This document shows, piece by piece, positions 1 through 10,979 of a stretch of DNA of 64,000 bases. Each line of letters opens with the position of its first letter. The first letter of the stretch is position 1. This stretch comes from Alitta virens (lineage: Eukaryota > Annelida > Polychaeta > Phyllodocida > Nereididae), in contig OW028573.1 of NCBI GenBank assembly GCA_932294295.1, positions 61,419,829 to 61,483,828 of the forward strand. Reading direction: 5' to 3'. A program made the position numbers and the translations under genes. The notes under the pieces are model-generated. The model had not been told where the DNA came from. It ran no database searches and saw only the letters and a program-made list of their open reading frames with translations.

Positions 1-3000
1 TGTGTTCCATAAGTCATGTCTTTTTAAAATTATCAGATAACTGGCTATTTTGTATCTTTTGTAATAAAAGATGAAACAAACTAATGCAGAATTATTATCA
101 GGAACTTGGATGTGGTCCTTTTCATATACCTGGAAGAAAATGAAGAAGGTGCTCTACATTTGGCTCTCATGATTTTTAAATGTAAAATTTTTACCCAAAG
201 TCACTGATACACACTCTAATTACATTATAATGATTTAATGGAAATCATCCAGCGGACGCTTTGCTGGGCTTATAAAAAGAAGTTCAAAGTTATTGTCCAT
301 ACCTCATGATATTGAATTTTCTAGTGGAAACAGACTGATTTATATTGATGACAATCCACAATTCTAGTAATGATCCATGTAGTGAATAATTTGTAGTACT
401 TGCCAATGTTTTACAGTAAGGAAAACCAGTTATATAATAAATGTGTTTACAATAGTACCAACTTGTAATTTTCATTCCTAAAAATCTTATTTTATTCTAT
501 ATATATATAAATATTTGTATAACATTTTTTTGGCAGATTAATTTAATTGAAAGTTAGTTCATGTCTTAACAAAATGTATTAACTTGTGTGAAGTTTCAGT
601 TTAAAGTGAAAACTATAATTAGTTTCTGATTTGTTCCTGGCATAAATGTCTGTCTTTAAACCATTGTAAGGTTGACAGTTAAGGAATAATATTTATATTT
701 ATCTCTCCCCTCTGACAAAAAGTACTGATAAACTGTAGTTATTTTGAGCTAGCAGATTTAATTTGTGATTGACTTTTATGAAACTGAAGTCTTCTATTTT
801 TACACACCGAAAAATGTCATTGCATCTCACAAATGCTTGGCATTAAGTACCTGTTTTATAAATACATTGTGGAAATTATGTCGATATAATATTATGACCC
901 CTTGATATCATAGCAGTGAATTCTGCCTTCACTGCTACCAGCAGGTGCATAGGAGGTGTGCAAACACATATCTTGCAATATTTATTATATATAATTTTTT
1001 GTTTAAGACATTTTTGTAGTTTTCTTCATAACAACAAAAGTGAAATACCCTGGGGCATGTATGCTCACAAAACATGTGATTGATGGTGCAGACTAGTGTA
1101 ATGAACTAGGGAGAGAGAAAAATTTAAGCTTTAAAAGTCTTAAGCTTTTTTAGATTTAGAGAATATTTTCTTATAACATTTGATTGGAATCTAATTGATG
1201 GAAATAATTATGCTTTTTTGTAAGTTTACTCTTTAAATTTCAAAATATGTAAGTGTATCTTATGATAACAGAGACCATGTCCATGGGACATATGTTTGAT
1301 TGCTGCTAGAATTTAGTGCATTCCACTACATATTGCTAAAGGTTTAAGTTAGATTATAATGAAAAACTATTTAAGAGACATTTGTCATCACCTATAGGAA
1401 CCCAGAAGGCCAACCACATAGTTTGTAATATTAAGGTTTTTAGCTTTGTATTTTTATATTAAATTTGAGACATAAGTTTACATTTTATCATGAAGCCATG
1501 CACATTTTTTGTAACAAATATTACAGTCATGTATCAATATTTTACAAATTATACAATAAATGTTGTGGTAAAATATGTTACCTGATATATTGATAATTTG
1601 TCAATTCTCTCACCTTTTAAGTTAGAACTGGTGAACTAAAGTTGACTGGGTAAAACTAAATTTGTAACTGACTTATATATTGGCACAATTTCATTGCATC
1701 CAATTGCTAATTACTGAATGCCTACTGAAAAAATATAATGGACAGTATGCAGGTAGGTGACCCTTTGATCATGGAGGTGGTGATGAATTCTGTGTGATCT
1801 ACATAATATGGGATGCATGCCACCATACACTGTGATATATTTTTGTCAGAATGGAGAAACTGCCTAAGAGAGATTATTTATGAACAAGATGGCTAAAGTA
1901 GCCAGTGCAGATTAAGGGGAGTAATAAATTAGGGGAAGTGAGAAATAATAAAGATGGTCTAGTCTTGCTCAGCTTAAAGAGGGGTCATAGTAATTTGGTT
2001 TTATAAATTTTGTAATTATTTAGCTTTGATATTGGGCTTTTGTTTTGTGTTACATTTGAGTAATATATGTACATCTTAGAATTTTGATACGGTAATAAAT
2101 AAGTTTGGTGTATTTTGCAGGCATATTTTTTTTACCTTTATTATGCAATTTTTTAATTTGAGAAATAAGATACTTATTGAGTCTACTAAGCAATTGACAG
2201 TGTCTATACAATAATAAAGTTAAGGAAACATGTCTCACTTTCTGGACATCAGTGTTTAACCCTCTGCTTCTTGGACAATGCCAGTAGACAATTGTAAAAC
2301 AATTATGCACACTATTAAGGTTTAATGCTTAGAATATAATGCATGTTATTCTATGAAATTTAAATCTGTCATAAACAAGACTTGACCTGTTCATTTGAAT
2401 TAATATCAGTTGCTTAGAGAGTCGGCCAATCACAGCAAAATGCCAAATAAATTTGCCATCTAAATGAAGTACAACAAACTCAGGGTAATAGAAACTTTTT
2501 ATAAACAATATTGCTAGCGGTTAGTAGTTGATGCATTCATTTCTCAGAAATAATACATCACCAGCTGCAATGTTTTATATTGTATATCATTAGCACAGGT
2601 TATACACAAGCTACTCTGTACAATCACTTCCACCAAGTCTAGTTAAGCAAAGGTTTAGGCAAGAAATATCGGTTATTCCTATCATTAAACATAATCTCTT
2701 TGGGTGATCATACAACTGCTAGAACATGACTATTAAATAACATATTTGACTTTATCTCTGTGCCTATGTCTCAACTGAGGATTATAGATCAGAATAAAAT
2801 GTCATGTGATGATTGCCTTGCTTGCATATACCACATTTGAAGTCTCTACTTGCATCAAAGAGGAAAGCATTGTTGCATTGTTTGATCGAAACAATAGCTT
2901 GGAGATATTAATGTTAGTTGCAATATAATGAAGAAAATACAATTTGTGTAACCTTTTCCACTCAGAGTCACTGAGTTACTCTTTAACTGCCAAATGATAA

Positions 3001-3539
3001 TTTAGAAGTTATGCAGATCTTGTTTTTTTTTCAAACTTAACACTATATTGTATTATTGTTCTTGAGTAGGATAAATTATTCTATGTATATATCAGTTATG
3101 CTATCTTTTATTCATACATTTTCAGTAAAATGTGAACAATATATTTCTGATTATTTGTATTATTAGTGAGTAATATATGAACCTCTCACCTTTCAAGTTG
3201 GTTGAACTACCTGAGCAGGCTTGCTTTGTGACTACCTTCCATACAAGAAACTAAACTATCTTATAATATATTTTCACAATTGCATTGCATCTTAAAAAAT
3301 GCTTATAGCAATTTGTGGATGCATGTTGTGTAAATATTGGGATAGTATACTGGCATATACTACTTTGATTATGTTGGTATTGAATTATAGCCCCCATTGC
3401 TGGCCCTCTGATCATGCAGGTATGGAGAAACTGGCAGCAATTGGGACAAATAGGGGATGCTTTCCTCAACATATATTTAAGGGGAAAACTATCTTAAGAG
3501 TCATTATGGTTATGAAATTTGGGGAAGTTTGACATTCTG
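1..3539. other. AT-rich spacer with faint internal duplications
   Basis: No credible gene is seen; open frames are short and have no recognisable domain. Faint ancestral duplication is visible. Blocks near 790-960, 1540-1960 and 3120-3540 share landmarks in the same order: a CTCTCACCTTTYAAGTT motif in the last two, CATTGCATC in all three, a TGATCATG-type motif followed by an AGGTGG or AGGTATGG run, and ATGGAGAAACTG in the last two. The copies are too diverged to delimit by eye. A dot plot would decide. Confidence 0.4.
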
Positions 3540-5600
3540 CATATTTTAATATTTAATTTTTTAATTTTTCTAATTTTGATTTTACATATCTGAAATAGAT
3601 TCAAAATTAGATACATGTTTTTGTATATGTGTTTTTCCTATTTATGATTATTTCTTGTTTTTGAGAATGTAGTTTTATATATATATTTTAGTTCTAAGTT
3701 TTAATTTCCTCACTTACTCACTGCATTCACGTGCATTGATATGAAACCACTGCCTAACTCCCATTGTGCAGTCTACTAAGTGGTTAACAGTGCACAGATT
3801 TTCTTACATTTTCTGTTTTATTGACTTTTGTTTAATTTTGGATAAAAGGTTTGCATCTTTTGTATTTAATTTTAAATTAGATAAATAAGTATGTTGTGTT
3901 TATTTTTGGTAACTTTATGTCGTATTAATTTTTAATGTATTTTACAAGTAAATCTGAAATAGTTTCAAAATTAGATATATGTTTTAGGATATGTTTTTTT
4001 TTTCAGTTATGATTATATCTTGTTGTTGAGCATGTAGTTTATATATTTAAGTTCTAAGTTTTATTTTCCTCACATACTCACTGCATTCATGTGCATTGAT
4101 ATTAAAACACTGCCTAACTCCCACTGTGCAATCTACTAAGTGCACAGTTTTTCTGAAATTTTCCGTTTTATTGACTTTTGTTTAGTTTTGGATAAAAGGT
4201 TTGCATCGTTTGTATTTGATTTTAAATTAGAGAAATAAGTATGTAGTGTTGGTTTTTGGTAACTTTATGTCATATTAATTTTTGGTAACATTTTTTACAA
4301 ATAATACAATTAAAGTGGCTGCAAGGATAGTGTATACTGAAGTGATTTAATTGCAGATGGGAGAAAAAAGTAAGTCAAAATATGTTTCTCTATGGTCAGT
4401 TTAAACAGTTACTTTAACTTAGACAATGGTTATTTTGTAATTTAATATTTAAGTTTTAATTTTTAATATAGTGATAAGATGCAACTTTTTAAATTTAAAA
4501 ATTAAATTTTTATTATAGGGGCATGTTTTGCAGTTTGTTTTGTTAGTTATATGTATTTCTTGTTTGTTCTTTTTATGACAATGAACTTTCTTTGCACTGA
4601 TGTGAAACATACCTTCTCCATATAGGATAGAAGACATGATCTCTTGAAAATGAATCATTGAACCATATCTCAACAACATATAGGATTTTGAATATAGCTA
4701 AGACACTGACCAGGTGGTCATAGATGTCTGGCCATATCTGTGCGTTGATGCATATAGTCAGCCATTGTGGACATGCTGTGTGCACTGATGTGGAACCAAC
4801 CCTTTGTGAAATTATGATGAGTCTTTTAAGTGGCTAACACTGCCTAACAGTACACAGCTGTTTTTCTGTTTTACTTTAGCTTTTTTCAAAGTAGGCTTAC
4901 ACTACAAGGGTTATTGAGGTGATTTAATTACAGATTGAGAAACAAATAAGTCAATATACGCTTCCCTACGGTCAGTTCAATTAGTCTGTTTCTTTAATGA
5001 AGACAATTGTTATTTTATATTTAAGTTTTAATCTTTAAAATTGATCAGTTGACATTTTTTTAATGTTTTTGTAGTTTTGCAGATTGTAAAATTAAATGTT
5101 TTACTTTTGTAAAAATATTGTGAAATTATGATGAGTCATCTGAGTGTCATAGAGGGTCTGAATATGTCTGTGCATTGATACATATCATTAGTCATTAATT
5201 TTTTTTACTCTTGTAATTTCATTTTAACATTTCAGTAATAAGTTAGTGTTTTATAATTAAGATAGGTTTGTGTTTTTATTGTTTGCCTTTTTATTTCATA
5301 TATTAATTTTTTTCTAGTTATGTTTTATTTTTATTCTTTTTATGACAATAGGTAGAAGTGTCCATGCTCCTGGGCCCCAGACAGGTGGTCATACATGTCT
5401 TGACATGTTCTCTACACTGTTGTGCACTGATGTGAGACTAACCTCTTGTGAAATTGTCTGTGCATTGATGAATATCAATGGTCATTGTGAAATTGTGATG
5501 AGTCAATGGTGGCCTGGTTATGTCTATGTATTGGTGAATACCGATTGCGATTGTGAAATTATGATGAGTTATCTGTGTACCAATGTGGACATGTGACATT
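3540..5600. repeat. Degenerate tandem repeat region
   Basis: Older relatives of the neighbouring triplication. A block with CACTGCATTCAYGTGCATTG, then TGCCTAACTCCCA and TCTACTAAGTG, occurs near 3715 and again near 4075, about 358 bp apart. A second shared block (GATTTAATTRCAGAT followed by a GGTCAGTT motif and then ATTTAAGTTTTAAT) occurs near 4340 and 4920. The stretch 5119-5410 aligns with about 5745-5970 of the first full 533-bp unit (shared TTAGTCATTAATTTTTTTTA and TGGTCATACAT) but is clearly diverged. No gene is seen. Confidence 0.65.
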
Positions 5601-5611
5601 ATACAACATTA

Positions 5612-7209
5612 ATGAGTTATGAAAACGTGTTAATTATGAACACCTTGACACAAAAGAAAAATATAATGATCATTAATGAGCTATGTACAGGTTATGTAAT
5701 TTTAACTTACGACCATTAACGAGGTATGTTAAGTTGTTGTGAAATTATGAGGTCTGAGTATGTAAATTGATGCATATCGTTAGTCATTAATTTTTTTTAC
5801 TCTTGTAATTTCATTTTAAAATTTCACAATTAAGCTTGTGTTTTATAATTAAGATAGATTTATGTTTTTGTTGTTTGCCTTTTTTTTTAGTTGATGTTTT
5901 ATTTTTGTTATTTTTATGACAAGAAGTAAAATTGTCCATGCCCTTGGGCCCTGACCGGTGGTCATACATTTTTCCATGTGGTCCATAATGGTCTTTCTAG
6001 TGAGGAGGGATTCAGGTCTCATATGAATAACAATATCCTGTCTGAGATCATTGTGCTGTATGAATGAGATTAGTGTGTAATTTGATTGGTCTATGTGCAT
6101 GGGAGGGCCAAACAAGTCTGGACATGCAGCATACTTGATGACCTATGAGTTATGTAAACGTGTTAATTATGAACACCTTGACACAAAAGAAAAATATAAT
6201 GATCATTAATGAGCTATGTACAGGTTATGTAATTTTAACTTACGACCATTAACGAGGTATGTAAGTTGTTGTGAAATTATGAGGTCTGAGTATGTAAATT
6301 GATGCATATCATTAGTCATTAATTTTTTTTACTCTTGTAATTTCATTTTAAAATTTCACAATTAAGCTTGTGTTTTATAATTAAGATAGATTTATGTTTT
6401 TGTTGTTTGCCTTTTTTTTTAGTTGATGTTTTATTTTTGTTATTTTTATGACAAGAAGTAAAATTGTACATGCCCTTGGGCCCTGACCGGTGGTCATACA
6501 TTTTTCCATGTGGTCCATAATGGTCTTTCTAGTGAGGAGGGATTCAGGTCTCATATGAATAACCATATCCTGTCTGAGATCATTGTGCTGTATGAATGAG
6601 ATTAGTGTGTAATTTGATTGGTCTATGTGCATGGGAGGGCCAAACAAGTCTGGACATGCAGCATACTTGATGACCTATGAGTTATGTAAACGTGTTAATT
6701 ATGAACACCTTGACACAAAAGAAAAATATAATGATCATTAATGAGCTATGTACAGGTTATGTAATTTTAACTTACGACCATTAACGAGGTATGTTAAGTT
6801 GTTGTGAAATTATGAGGTCTGAGTATGTAAATTGATGCATATCGTTAGTCATTAATTTTTTTTACTCTTGTAATTTCATTTTAAAATTTCACAATTAAGC
6901 TTGTGTTTTATAATTAAGATAGATTTATGTTTTTGTTGTTTGCCTTTTTTTTTAGTTGATGTTTTATTTTTGTTATTTTTATGACAAGAAGTAAAATTGT
7001 CCATGCCCTTGGGCCCTGACCGGTGGTCATACATTTTTCCATGTGGTCCATAATGGTCTTTCTAGTGAGGAGGGATTCAGGTCTCATATGAATAACAATA
7101 TCCTGTCTGAGATCATTGTGCTGTATGAATGAGATTAGTGTGTAATTTGATTGGTCTATATGCATGGGAGGGCCAAACAAGTCTGGACATGCAGCATACT
7201 TGATGACCT
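5612..7209. repeat. Three tandem copies of a ~533-bp unit
   Basis: Units lie at about 5612-6144, 6145-6676 and 6677-7209 and are nearly identical. Each contains the same T-rich tract, the TTGGGCCCTGACCGGTGGTC segment and the same end at GCAGCATACTTGATGACC. By eye only about five positions differ. Copy 2 differs from copies 1 and 3 at four sites: one missing T near 6260, C-to-A in AAATTGTMCATG, A-to-C in AAYMATATCC, and A for G in GCATATCRTT. Copy 3 has one private change (CTATATGC). An 88-residue minus-strand frame repeats in each unit simply because the DNA repeats. After the array, two short TTAGATGACCT repeats follow. Confidence 0.95.
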
Positions 7210-7232
7210 TAGATGACCTACAGTTGATGACC

Positions 7233-7550
7233 TTAGATGACCTGCAGTGAATGACTCATACCAGTCTCTTCATTGGGGTCATGATCCTTTGTTCCTTCTT
7301 CATTCAATCTCCTCATAGCTTCAAGTTGCCAAATTATGCCATTTCTACTTTCATCATCAGGAATTATTGGGTGAATTATGTTTTTCTCAGTATTGAAAGT
7401 AACAGTAAGCTTTTTAAGACTGATTTTATCTGTGTGTCTTTCCATTTCTGAATGATAAAATGTTTCTCTCTCTTTATTTATAGAGACCAGAGTTATTTTT
7501 TGTTCAGCATGTATGATCATGTTGCTGTTATAGAGTATTTTTAGATCCAA
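7233..7550 (-). CDS. Unidentified 105-residue open frame
   Basis: A minus-strand open frame of 105 codons starting with ATG lies just beyond the 533-bp array. The predicted product is hydrophilic and rich in Lys, Glu, Thr and Ile, with no signal peptide or membrane segment. Its C-terminal third (around PDDESRNGIIWQLEAMRRL) looks more protein-like than random AT-rich sequence. I do not recognise a family and see no convincing splice sites or poly(A) signal that would make it a gene. It could be an exon, a fragment of a transposon protein, or chance. Confidence 0.2.
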   Translation of the reverse strand: MDLKILYNSNMIIHAEQKITLVSINKERETFYHSEMERHTDKISLKKLTVTFNTEKNIIHPIIPDDESRNGIIWQLEAMRRLNEEGTKDHDPNEETGMSHSLQVI

Positions 7551-7559
7551 ACAGATGAG

Positions 7560-7919
7560 TCATAAGATGAAGTAGTGAGACATTGATCAGTTACCATCAA
7601 ATAACATCAAAGGATAGACAGGGGGTAGGATGTATCCATACTTAAGTATAATGAGCCTAGTATGTAATAGTAATGCATATAGGTAATTTATTTTTAGAAA
7701 CTGACTCATGTGAAATAATGTCAATTTTCACTGTCAACAATGATCAAAGGGGTAGAATTGTAAGCATTAGGCTAAACTATCATCCTTCAAAGGAGAGGAT
7801 CGAGGTGACAGCTCTCACCTGGTGAGGTCATGACCTTTGACTAGGGTAAATAACACTGGTCTCCCCTCTGGTGAGTCACAAGGGTAAAAATAGCAGATCT
7901 CCCCCCTGGTGAGTAACAA
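7560..7919. other. Unannotated spacer
   Basis: No gene is seen. Near 7770-7930 there are short similar segments of the type CTCCCCYCTGGTGAGTMACAAGGG, repeated about twice, leading into the G-rich array. Confidence 0.5.
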
Positions 7920-7939
7920 GGGGAAAATGGCAGCAGCCC

Positions 7940-8860
7940 TCTGGTTGGGGGGGGGGGGGGGTATGCTTTTTAGGTCAGAGGACTGTAGCGTTTAGTTGTC
8001 TAGCCTAGAATATCTGTCTAGAATTGTCTAGCCTATCTATATTTGTTCTAGACTTCTGTTTATATATCTGAGTAGATTAGAGTGACTTATTAGAGAGGGA
8101 GTGGCTTATTAGACAGGGGGGATGCAAATGGGAGGGGGGTGGGGCTAGAGGACATAGAGAATGAAAGTTAGTATGGGAAGTGCCCCTGTGCTAATTAAAT
8201 ATTGGGATCAAGGAGGGGGGGTCAATGAAAGTTAGCATGGGGACAGGGGATCAAAGGGGGGTCAAGTGGGATCAAGGGGGGGGGGTCGATGAAAGTTAGC
8301 ATGGGAAGAGGGGTCAAGTAGGGTCAAGTGGGATCCAGGGGGGGGGGGTGGGGGTGGGGGGTTGATGAAAGTTAGCATGGGAAGTGCCCGTGTGCTAATT
8401 AAATATTGGGATCAAGGGGGGGGGGTCAATGAAAGTTAGCATGGGGACAGGGGATCAAAGGGGGGTCAAGTGGGATCAAGGGGGGGGTCGATGAAAGTTA
8501 GCATGGGAAGTGCCTGTGTGCTAATTAAATATGGGGATCGATGAAAGTTAGCATGGGGACAGGGGATCAAAGAGGGTCAATTAGGGTCAAGTGGGGGGTC
8601 AAGTGGGATCAAGGGGGGCGGGGGGTCGATGAAAGTTAGCATGGGAAGTGCCTGGGTGCAAAGAGAAAGGTCAAGTGGGGTCAAATTTTTGGTGATTTTT
8701 GGGGGGGTCGGCTAGAGGACATCGAGGATGAAAATTAGCATGGAAAAAGATACCGGTATCAAACCTACCCCATATAGTAGTAGTTTTTGGGGGGGTCAGC
8801 TAGAGGACATCGAGGATGAAAATTAGCATTGAAACTAGGGAGGGATCAGACCTACCCCTC
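7940..8860. repeat. G-rich degenerate tandem array
   Basis: A strongly strand-biased array with guanine runs of 5 to 13. About ten copies of a GATGAAARTTAGCATGG motif (near 8164, 8225, 8292, 8367, 8430, 8492, 8533, 8631, 8730 and 8815) are joined by GGGGTCAAGTGGGATCAAGGGG-type segments. A longer sub-unit with GTGCTAATTAAATATTGGGATC recurs three or four times, so period and order vary. The plus strand could form G-quadruplexes. No coding potential is seen. Confidence 0.9.
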
Positions 8861-9425
8861 TTAGTAGTCATGGCCTATCAATTACCAAACTTCATGCATA
8901 TGACTTTAGCATGAATGCATGTGAAATGATCAAATCTTACCTAATAGAAAGATTGCACCGCGTCAAAATAGGTGATACTTTCTCAGAATGGGTAACAAAC
9001 ATTAAGGGCATCCCACAAGGGTCTATACTCGGCCCCTTGTTATTCAACATCTTTATAAACGATTTCCTGTACTTGAATATAGACCTATAACTATGCCGAT
9101 GACAATACACTTTCATATATTAGCTCTAATTTAAGTGAAGTCACGAAAACCCTGGAAGATGATTGTGTAATTGCCATGGAATGGTTCCAATCAAACTACG
9201 TACATGTAAGCTAATGTAGAGAAATTTCAACTAATGTTTCTAAGCAAACAGGACACAACTAACAACCAAACCTTAAGAATAAATGATAAATTTATTAAGT
9301 CATCCTCATCCATAAATGTGTTAGGCATAGAGATAGATAGCAAACTAAACTTCAAGATTCACATAGATGATATCTGTAATCAGACAAGTTAGCAAATCAA
9401 TGCCTTAAAAAGAATAAAACACTAT

Positions 9426-9737
9426 TTGGATAAACAATGTAAAAACACTTTATATAATAGTTATATAGGTAGCAACTTTAACTATTGTCCTCTAGTCTGG
9501 ATGTTCACTGGCAAATTTAACATGGATAAACTCGAAAAGATTAACAAAAGAGTGCTAACATTCGTTGAAAATGAAAATATAATGCCGTACGAAGAATTAT
9601 GTCGAGAAGCTAATAAATTAACAATCACCCAAAGATGCATAAAATCAGTGGCTATACAAATGTACAAAATAAAGAGTAAACGGCCCCCACTTACTTACAG
9701 GAACTTTTTTCAGATAGGGAAGATCTTTACAATCTGA
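9426..9737 (+). pseudogene. LINE ORF2 C-terminal fragment
   Basis: The longest open stretch of the decayed retrotransposon above, 103 codons, starting after an in-frame stop near 9390. It contains the post-palm segment with SYIGSNFNYCPLVWMF and then KLEKINKRVLTFVEN, the region where CR1/Jockey-type ORF2 proteins carry a conserved YG/NYC-W-N-I-QKR-L block. It is a fragment, not a stand-alone gene. Confidence 0.85.
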
Positions 9738-10171
9738 GGACAAATGACACTTTTCATATCCCCCATTTCCAAACAATGACATATGGCAAAAAAAGTTTTC
9801 GGTATTGTGGAAGTAAATTGTGGATGCATATATACCAAGTAACATCAGAAGCAAAGTATCACTCAGTAGCTTCATATCCGCTGTGGCTAGCTGGCTGAAT
9901 TCTCAAAATAATACAAATATAAATTTTTTATAAACGTACATGTGACAGACTAATCTTTTCAAAATTTGTGCATTGAAATATGTACGATGGAGTGCTTTAT
10001 ATGTGTGCTATTATTATTATTATAAATATACTATATTGTAGAATAGACTTGTTTTATAGATTAACTCTATACTTATACTTTCCAAACTGTATATTATTGT
10101 TCCTAATATGTCGTACAGAAGCTTCGGCTTGGGTCATATATTTTGTATTGTACATTGTACATTCAATGTGA

Positions 10172-10638
10172 TAGTCCCCGAAGCAGCCGCCACGCACGCC
10201 ATTTGCAAGTTTTGGCTGAGCCAGTCATGAAGTTTTAGAGCCGTTTTAAGCCATAAGCCGCCATTAAAAGTATAAGCTGAATTTTAATTGTTTATTTAGA
10301 ATGAAACTGAGGACATTCTCCGCACCTAAAAAGTCTTAAGACTTTTTAGGTGCGGAGAATGTCCTCAGTTTCATTCTTAATAAACAATTTCAGATCCATT
10401 TTGTCTTTAATTATTATTTAATACTTGCTGAAGTACAAATGATTCTATGCAGCTAAGTGGTTAAGCTAATTTGTCAATGGAATGAGGTATATTCAGCTTG
10501 CTATAAGGCGTCAGCCATTTGAAGCCAAAATGTGTCAGAGCCTCCAGCAGCCAAACTTTTTCATGGCTGAGCCAGCTTAGCCAGCCATTTACCTGTTGAG
10601 CCAGCCATTAAGACAAATCCAAATGGCTTCGGGGTCTA
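10172..10638. mobile_element. hAT-like MITE, 467 bp, inserted in the LINE 3' region
   Basis: The left terminus TAGTCCCCGAAGC and the reverse complement of the right terminus (TAGACCCCGAAGC) match at 12 of 13 bases. Flanking 8-bp sequences CAATGTGA (10164-10171) and GAATGTGA (10639-10646) look like a target-site duplication with one change. Short terminal repeats and an 8-bp duplication suggest the hAT superfamily. There is no transposase. The interior has many degenerate GAGCCAGCCAT motifs on the right side and a perfect hairpin at 10286-10389. On both sides the host sequence reads as LINE 3' region, so the MITE inserted after the LINE. Confidence 0.75.
10286..10389. repeat. Near-perfect zero-loop palindrome (52-bp arms)
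   Basis: The arms 10286-10337 and 10338-10389 are reverse complements with one mismatch (near position 10296, TTTAG against TTAAG) and no spacer; the centre is GTCTTAAGAC. It lies in the middle of the MITE, as expected for a foldback-type internal structure. Confidence 0.93.
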
Positions 10639-10914
10639 GAATGTGACACCGTGAAAAAACGACTTTAAATAAAATTTTACTACTACTACACTTCGCATTG
10701 CCCAGTATGAACACAGATAAACAAAAGCAAACTGCTATGATAAACAATGACATTACACTGCAGTTTGTTAAATTTATTTCTTAATTAATTAATTTTTCTT
10801 TTTGACTACTTACCTGGAGATGGCTGACAGTTCTGTAGGATCAACGTGATTCGCAATGGACGCCGCCAAATGATGATGGTTGATGCAGGTGGGTGGGTGA
10901 TGCAGGCTCACCTA

Positions 10915-10978
10915 CAGCAGCAACAGTACCAGCAGCGGTAGCAGCAGCAGTAGCAGCAGCAGTAGCAGCAGCAGCAGT
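10915..10978. repeat. (CAG)n-type trinucleotide repeat, interrupted
   Basis: About 64 bp of AGC/CAG triplets interrupted by TAG and ACC units. There is no surrounding open frame that would make it a translated homopolymer. Confidence 0.9.
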
Positions 10979-10979
10979 A

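Larger units (their letters stand above)
8905..10690 (+). mobile_element. Non-LTR retrotransposon remnant (RT palm to 3' end)
   Basis: Reverse-transcriptase palm of the CR1/L2/Jockey-type lineage. At about 8935-9065 the frame reads a SYLIERLHRV segment, then the GIPQGSILGPLLFNIFINDF block. After a frameshift near 9085 comes the catalytic YADDNTL at about 9087. The thumb follows with a VLGIEIDSKL block (near 9320), and the 9426-9737 frame carries the YNSYIGSNFNYCPLVWMF motif typical of these ORF2 C-termini. The 3' region ends in an (ACT)n tail at about 10677-10690. The endonuclease and fingers are absent, so it is 5'-truncated. There are frameshifts near 9085 and stops near 9210 and 9390, so it is dead. 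A MITE interrupts the 3' end. Confidence 0.9.

Noticed and set aside
5849..7180. Three identical 88-residue minus-strand ORFs as a gene family
   Set aside because: They repeat only because the 533-bp DNA unit repeats; single-base changes between copies show no codon bias, and there is no family resemblance.
10915..10978. Poly-Ser or poly-Gln coding repeat
   Set aside because: No open frame extends usefully beyond the trinucleotide tract on either strand.
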